Source of the DNA: CAXXOK01 sp963666755
Lineage (GTDB): Bacteria; Bacillota; Clostridia; Christensenellales; Aristaeellaceae
Assembly: GCA_963666755.2 (NCBI GenBank)
Contig: CAXXGW010000009.1
Location: 1,240,001 to 1,304,000 of the forward strand
Direction of reading: 5' to 3'
DNA length: 64,000 nucleotides
Shown: piece after piece, positions 60,432 to 64,000 of the stretch
Numbering within the stretch: the first letter of the stretch is position 1
Layout: every line of letters begins with the position of its first letter
The notes under the pieces: generated by a model
Database searches by the model: none
The model's input: only the letters and a program-made list of their open reading frames with translations
Told to the model about the DNA's origin: nothing
Translations under genes and position numbers: made by a program

Positions 60432-61586
60432 ATGGCAGCAGTATTTACCACGCCACAGAAAACAGTTTTTGGCAAAGGGGCACTGCAGAATGCCGCATCC
60501 GATCTGGCGGCTTTGGGCCGTAAACCGCTAATCGTGACGGGCAACATCGTTCGCAAGGGGGATGCCTTTGCCCACCTCACGGCAGTGCTCCATGAGCACG
60601 CGATGGAATATGCCGTTTTCAGCGATTTACCCAGCGAACCGGATGATGAAATGGTGGAGCAGGGCGCCGCATTGTATCGTGCCGAGGGCTGCGATTGCCT
60701 GATCGGTGTGGGCGGCGGCACCCCACTGGATACAGCCAAGGCAATCGGCATTCGGCTTGCGTTACCCGGCGGGGTCTGCGCCCACGCCGGACAGTCCATT
60801 ACAGCGCCGTTACCGCCGATGGCCCTGATACCCACCACAGCGGGCACCGGGTCTGAAGCGACGCAATACACGGTGATTACCGAGCGCGCCAGCGGGGCTA
60901 AGCTGCTGCTTAAAGGCCCGTCGCTGCTCCCTCGCCTCGCGGTGGTGGATGAAACCTACACTTACAGTACCCCGCCTGCGCTGACCGCCGCCACCGGCGT
61001 GGATGCGCTGACGCACGCGGTGGAAGCCTATACTTCCCGCAAAGCTACGCCGTTAACCGATCCCTTCGCGGTAGATGCGATACGGCGCATACTGCATGAC
61101 CTTCCCGCGGCTTTTACCGATGGGCAAAATCAGGCAGCCAGAGCCTCGATGTCCATTGCCGCCTATGAGGCGGGCGTGTGCATCAACAATGCCTCGGTTA
61201 CGCTGGTGCACGGCATGAGCCGCCCCATCGGCGCGCATTTCCATGTGACGCACGGGTTATCCAACGCCATGCTTCTACTCCCCTGCCTGCGGTTTGCCGC
61301 GGAGGGCGCACCCGCGCGGTTTGCCGGCCTTGCCCACACCCTGCGCATTGCCGACCCGGAGGAAAGCAACAGCTACGCCGTAGATACGCTGATGGATGCG
61401 TTGGACAAACTGCTAAAGACGTTACAGATTCCGACGCTTTCCGCTTACGGCGTTCCGGAAGCCGAGTACCGGAAAGCCATCCCACGGATGGCCGAAGAAG
61501 CCTTACAGAGCGGGAGCCCTGCCAATACGCTGCGCGACGTAACCCTGAAGGATGTCATAACGTTGTACGAAACCCTCTACAACTGA
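60432..61586 (+). CDS. iron-containing alcohol dehydrogenase
   Basis: This 384-aa group III NAD(P)-dependent alcohol dehydrogenase has the N-terminal Rossmann part with VFGKGALQNAASDL, CLIGVGGGTPLDTAKAIG (GGGS-type cofactor motif) and IPTTAGTGSEAT. The iron ligands are in TGVDALTHAVEAYTSR (Asp, His) and VTLVHGMSRPIGAHFHVTHGLSNAMLLP (two His). All four metal ligands are present. Substrate cannot be set from sequence: butanol/ethanol dehydrogenase, 1,3-propanediol dehydrogenase and lactaldehyde reductase share this fold. It is monocistronic with a perfect promoter and a long leader, so it is probably highly expressed or regulated. Confidence 0.92.
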   Translation: MAAVFTTPQKTVFGKGALQNAASDLAALGRKPLIVTGNIVRKGDAFAHLTAVLHEHAMEYAVFSDLPSEPDDEMVEQGAALYRAEGCDCLIGVGGGTPLDTAKAIGIRLALPGGVCAHAGQSITAPLPPMALIPTTAGTGSEATQYTVITERASGAKLLLKGPSLLPRLAVVDETYTYSTPPALTAATGVDALTHAVEAYTSRKATPLTDPFAVDAIRRILHDLPAAFTDGQNQAARASMSIAAYEAGVCINNASVTLVHGMSRPIGAHFHVTHGLSNAMLLLPCLRFAAEGAPARFAGLAHTLRIADPEESNSYAVDTLMDALDKLLKTLQIPTLSAYGVPEAEYRKAIPRMAEEALQSGSPANTLRDVTLKDVITLYETLYN

Positions 61587-61694
61587 TCGGTGAAAAAGTA
61601 CATCCGCGCTGAGATAATCTCCATGTCGCTGCAGGAGGTTGAAGCGGTTCGTATCCGTGTCTTTCAGCACTTTTTTACGCTACAGGCGGCTAAC

Positions 61695-61760
61695 GAGGGG
61701 CAACGGAATTAAGCACGTCTGAATCCAAAGGAATATCGCTTGGGGTATCTGTTGCCCCTC
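61695..61760. other. long-range inverted repeat in the spacer between alcohol dehydrogenase and aroK
   Basis: GAGGGGCAAC (61695-61704) pairs perfectly with GTTGCCCCTC (61751-61760). The 46-base interior can form two small hairpins (GGAATT/GAATCC with a mismatch; CCAA/TTGG). There is no T-run. The rest of 61587-61817 holds no gene. Confidence 0.4.
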
Positions 61761-61817
61761 AATGACCCAATCGGCCTTACGAAATAAAGGTATGCGTCAG
61801 GTAACCGCCAGTAAGCG

Positions 61818-62336
61818 TTAAAAGCTGATACTCCGTTCACGCAAGGTATCGAGCACGGCGCGCACAACGGCCTCAACGCCCAGCGCACCGTCAACGCGCG
61901 CATTTTGGTAGTGTTCATACAACGGCCTACGCACCGCGTCGATCTGCGCAAGCGTCACCCCCGGCCCGGCAGCAATACCACGGTCTGCCGCCTGATCAAT
62001 TCTGGCTTGCAGGAAGGGCAGGGGCGTATCCAGCCATACGCAAAAAGCCTGTTTACAAAGGTTCTCCATGGCCGGAGCGCTGAGCACCATACTGCCGCCT
62101 GTAGCGATGACGGTATGCTCGCAGTGCAACGCCTCCCCCATGGCCCCCTCCAGCGTCAGAAAACCTTCCACGCCCTGCTGCCTTAGCAACTGCGGCAGCG
62201 TGACGCCGGTTTGTTCAATCAGCAGCAAATCCGTATCCAAAAAGCGCATGCCCAGCCTTTTGGCCAGTAAAACGCCCACCGTACTTTTCCCAGAACCGGG
62301 CATCCCGATCAGTACTATGTTCTGCAACGCGTACAC
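61818..62336 (-). CDS. aroK: shikimate kinase
   Basis: This 172-aa enzyme phosphorylates shikimate in the aromatic amino acid pathway. It has Walker A IGMPGSGKSTVG, the substrate residues in FLDTDLLLIEQTG (DTD), the block EGFLTLEGAMGEAL (FR-x-x-E region, here less conserved) and VIATGGSMVL (GGG-like). The C-terminal RRPLYEHYQ contacts shikimate. The start is GTG 62336, six bases after GGAAGGA; the frame upstream has no family similarity. The usual Arg in FRxxE is replaced (FLTLE), but the second Arg in RRPLY is present, so substrate binding may be altered. Monocistronic. Confidence 0.88.
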   Translation of the reverse strand: MYALQNIVLIGMPGSGKSTVGVLLAKRLGMRFLDTDLLLIEQTGVTLPQLLRQQGVEGFLTLEGAMGEALHCEHTVIATGGSMVLSAPAMENLCKQAFCVWLDTPLPFLQARIDQAADRGIAAGPGVTLAQIDAVRRPLYEHYQNARVDGALGVEAVVRAVLDTLRERSISF

Positions 62337-62369
62337 CGATCCTTCCGGGCGGCCAATCCATCCCGGCGC

Positions 62370-62398
62370 ATTGTAACACAGGGTAGCACTTGCGGCAA
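62370..62398 (-). promoter_or_regulatory. promoter of aroK
   Basis: Minus-strand TTGCCG (62398-62393), 17-base spacer, TACAAT (62375-62370) with an upstream TG. Confidence 0.6.
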
Positions 62399-62469
62399 GG
62401 GTTGGAGCACGGCGGATTGTACCGGCTTTGCATTGAATTGCCCGACCCGTGGTCAAAATTGTCTTTTTC

Positions 62470-62478
62470 TGGTATACT
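62470..62478 (+). promoter_or_regulatory. extended -10 promoter of the SDR gene
   Basis: TGG-TATACT (62470-62478); no clear -35. The ATG at 62584 lies about 105 bases downstream. Confidence 0.45.
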
Positions 62479-62583
62479 GCTGCCCAGACAGACATTCGAA
62501 CTGTGATTCCTCTCCTTCATCCTTCTCAGGGAAAAACCAGCGGTTTCGATTTGGCTTCACTTACAGGCAGGGAGGGCTCCGCG

Positions 62584-63291
62584 ATGGATTTTCAGGGTAA
62601 AGTGGCAGTGGTAACCGGGGGTGCGCGCGGCATTGGCAAAGCCATCTGTGATGCATTCCGGCAGCGCGGCGCAACCGTCTGTAACATGGATATGCTGCCC
62701 AGCGAGGGCTTTGTGGGCGATCTGGCGGATGCGCGGACTTTGGAGGCGTTTGCCGCGCAGGTGCTTGCCTCCCATCCCAGAATCGATTATCTGGTACACA
62801 ACGCAATGCTGACGCGCGGTGGTTTGGAAAGCTGTACTTATGAGGATTTTAACTATACGCTCCGCGTGGGCGTAACCGCACCGTTTTACCTGACCAAGCT
62901 GTTTGCCAACGCGTTTGCGCCAGGCGGGGCGATTGTGAACATCTCCTCTACCCGCTATGCCATGAGCCAGGCCAATACGGAAAGTTATACCGCCGCCAAG
63001 GGAGGCGTTACGGCGTTGACGCATGCGCTCGCCGTAAGCCTGTCCGGCAAAGTGCGTGTAAACGCGGTAGCACCGGGTTGGATCGATACAACCGGCAGCG
63101 TGTTTTCCGAACCGGATCGGCTGCAACACCCGGTTGGGCGCATCGGGACGCCGGAGGATATCGCGCAGGCTGTGCTTTTTCTCTGTGGAGAGGAGAGCAG
63201 CTTCATCACCGGTCAGGTGCTGGTTGTGGACGGGGGCATGTCCAAACTGATGATTTACCATCAGGACGACGGCTGGACCTACCAACCCTGA
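62584..63291 (+). CDS. short-chain dehydrogenase/reductase
   Basis: This 235-aa NAD(P)-dependent oxidoreductase has the cofactor motif VVTGGARGIGKAI (TGxxxGxG), DLAD-type acidic turn, the VHNA motif (normally NNAG) and the active site Ser in NISSTRYAM with Tyr and Lys in ESYTAAKGG. VRVNAVAPGWIDT follows the family pattern. NNAG is altered to HNAM, but the Ser-Tyr-Lys triad is complete. The substrate is unknown; sugar alcohols, 3-oxoacyl groups or steroids are possible. The ATG follows a weak GGAGGG. It is divergent from aroK and followed by a terminator. Confidence 0.9.
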   Translation: MDFQGKVAVVTGGARGIGKAICDAFRQRGATVCNMDMLPSEGFVGDLADARTLEAFAAQVLASHPRIDYLVHNAMLTRGGLESCTYEDFNYTLRVGVTAPFYLTKLFANAFAPGGAIVNISSTRYAMSQANTESYTAAKGGVTALTHALAVSLSGKVRVNAVAPGWIDTTGSVFSEPDRLQHPVGRIGTPEDIAQAVLFLCGEESSFITGQVLVVDGGMSKLMIYHQDDGWTYQP

Positions 63292-63316
63292 AACACCGGC
63301 AACCGAGAGGATACAA

Positions 63317-63348
63317 AGGACGGCTGAATATCGCGGCCGTCCTGTTTC
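63317..63348 (+). terminator. terminator after the SDR gene
   Basis: AGGACGGC pairs with GCCGTCCT (11-base loop), followed by GTTTCT. The remaining 63349-63494 shows no gene. Confidence 0.65.
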
Positions 63349-63494
63349 TATCTCTTTTAGGGATTGGGATTGTTTTTGCAACATACGCTGTTTCGACATT
63401 TGAATTACTGCTGCAGTGCTCAGAAAACGCTTTGCCTGAAGGATGCCCCTGTCCATTCGCAATGAAAGCATGGCGCAGAAGTCGCAACCCTTGA

Positions 63495-63523
63495 TTGACA
63501 GGCTCAGGTTCCTATGCTAAGAT
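63495..63523 (+). promoter_or_regulatory. promoter of the PIG-L family gene
   Basis: TTGACA (63495-63500), 17-base spacer, TAAGAT (63518-63523). Confidence 0.6.
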
Positions 63524-63583
63524 TTTCTTGCCACTTCGCAAAGGTTCTATTCAATCATTAAAGCGAGAAATTGAGGCTGCTGC

Positions 63584-64000
63584 ATGGACGGTGTGAAAAG
63601 CACCCCTGAACTTACGGATCAGGAACCCATAACGGAACCCGGCGTAACGCCGGGGTTGCACGCGGTTTCCGGAAAGCCGAAACGGGCAAAGCGCCACAGA
63701 ACGCGCAAAATCTGCTTTTTTCTAACTCTGCTGATCCCGCTTTTATGCTGGAGCCTCGTGCAGAGTCTATGGTATCAACCCTATACGCCGGTGGAGAACA
63801 GCTACTTTCAGTCTTCCTTTCTTAAAAATAAAAAAGTGTTGGTATTGGTACCGCATGAGGATGACGAGGTTAACCTCGCCTTTGGGGTGATTGACGCGTT
63901 CACCGCCGCGGGCAGCGATGTGACGATTGCCTTTGCCACGAACGGAGATTCTCGGTTTGACGGGGGTACGCGCGTCGCGGAAGCGATTCGCGTAGATGCC
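63584..64000 (+). CDS. membrane-anchored PIG-L/LmbE family deacetylase (3'-truncated by window edge)
   Basis: The frame is open from ATG 63584 to the end of the window (139 residues). A polar start with a basic stretch (about 31-42, KPKRAKRHRTRK) is followed by a membrane helix (about 43-62), so the catalytic part is probably outside the cell. Then comes KVLVLVPHEDDEVNLAFG, the zinc motif of the family (PHxDDE), and VTIAFATNGDSR, the next strand. PIG-L proteins remove acetyl groups from N-acetylglucosamine derivatives. The C-terminal half is missing. The ribosome binding site is weak (GAGG). Confidence 0.85.
   Translation, partial: MDGVKSTPELTDQEPITEPGVTPGLHAVSGKPKRAKRHRTRKICFFLTLLIPLLCWSLVQSLWYQPYTPVENSYFQSSFLKNKKVLVLVPHEDDEVNLAFGVIDAFTAAGSDVTIAFATNGDSRFDGGTRVAEAIRVDA

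Overview
The window is about 64 kb of GC-rich, gene-dense DNA from a Gram-positive bacterium, most likely an uncharacterised member of the Clostridia. The evidence is gene content and regulation: a ctsR-mcsA-mcsB-clpC operon with its own CtsR box, a LexA gene with a Firmicutes-type SOS box, a phoH-yqfF-ybeY-cdd-era cluster, the mrfA-mrfB repair pair and McsB arginine kinase, plus strong GGAGG ribosome binding sites and TTGACA/TATAAT promoters. No rRNA, tRNA, CRISPR array, prophage or transposase is visible, so this looks like ordinary chromosome. The only mobile-type gene is one tyrosine recombinase.

Layout. 1-1511: end of gpmI (glycolysis). 1893-7170 (minus): phoH, yqfF/pgpH, a fused ybeY-cdd gene and era. 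7442-8980: sodium/solute symporter, followed by a large imperfect palindrome (8999-9223). 9247-11849: pyridoxal/pyridoxamine kinase, divergent from an ACT protein and a PFL (UPF0210) protein. 12064-12933: ispE. 13010-16304: DUF1934 protein, an unknown protein, a metallo-beta-lactamase-fold protein and a CTP synthase that has lost its glutaminase cysteine. 16655-22110: CotH kinase, DUF4956 membrane protein, VTC polyphosphate-polymerase-like protein and a secreted cysteine-hydrolase-like protein. 22190-23836: tyrosine recombinase with a long disordered tail and a palindromic operator. 24323-28788: Lrp/AsnC regulator with LysE exporter, lexA, mgtC, psuK-psuG. 29161-34115 (minus): SAH/MTA deaminase followed by three glycosyltransferases. 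34306-36570: maltose phosphorylase under a LacI-type operator. 36640-40710: DegV, DUF4342 protein and a two-component system. 40728-42875: a candidate structured RNA, then hflK-hflC. 43092-47761: the CtsR heat-shock operon with an extra LexA-like box upstream. 47821-51964: mrfA, mrfB and a TPR protein. 52460-57874: XRE-cupin regulator, potABCD and a PuuD-type hydrolase. 57858-58951: split chromate transporter. 58967-59968: PAS/HD-GYP protein. 60432-63291: Fe-alcohol dehydrogenase, shikimate kinase and an SDR. 63584-64000: start of a membrane-anchored PIG-L family protein.

The most notable points are: the CTP synthase with Gly at the catalytic Cys position; the YbeY-cytidine deaminase fusion; the CotH/DUF4956/VTC/hydrolase cluster; the LexA-like box in front of the ctsR operon; the promoter-operator palindrome of the recombinase; and two multi-stem elements (before hflK, and downstream of the alcohol dehydrogenase) that no gene explains. 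All calls come from reading the sequence. No database search was run.
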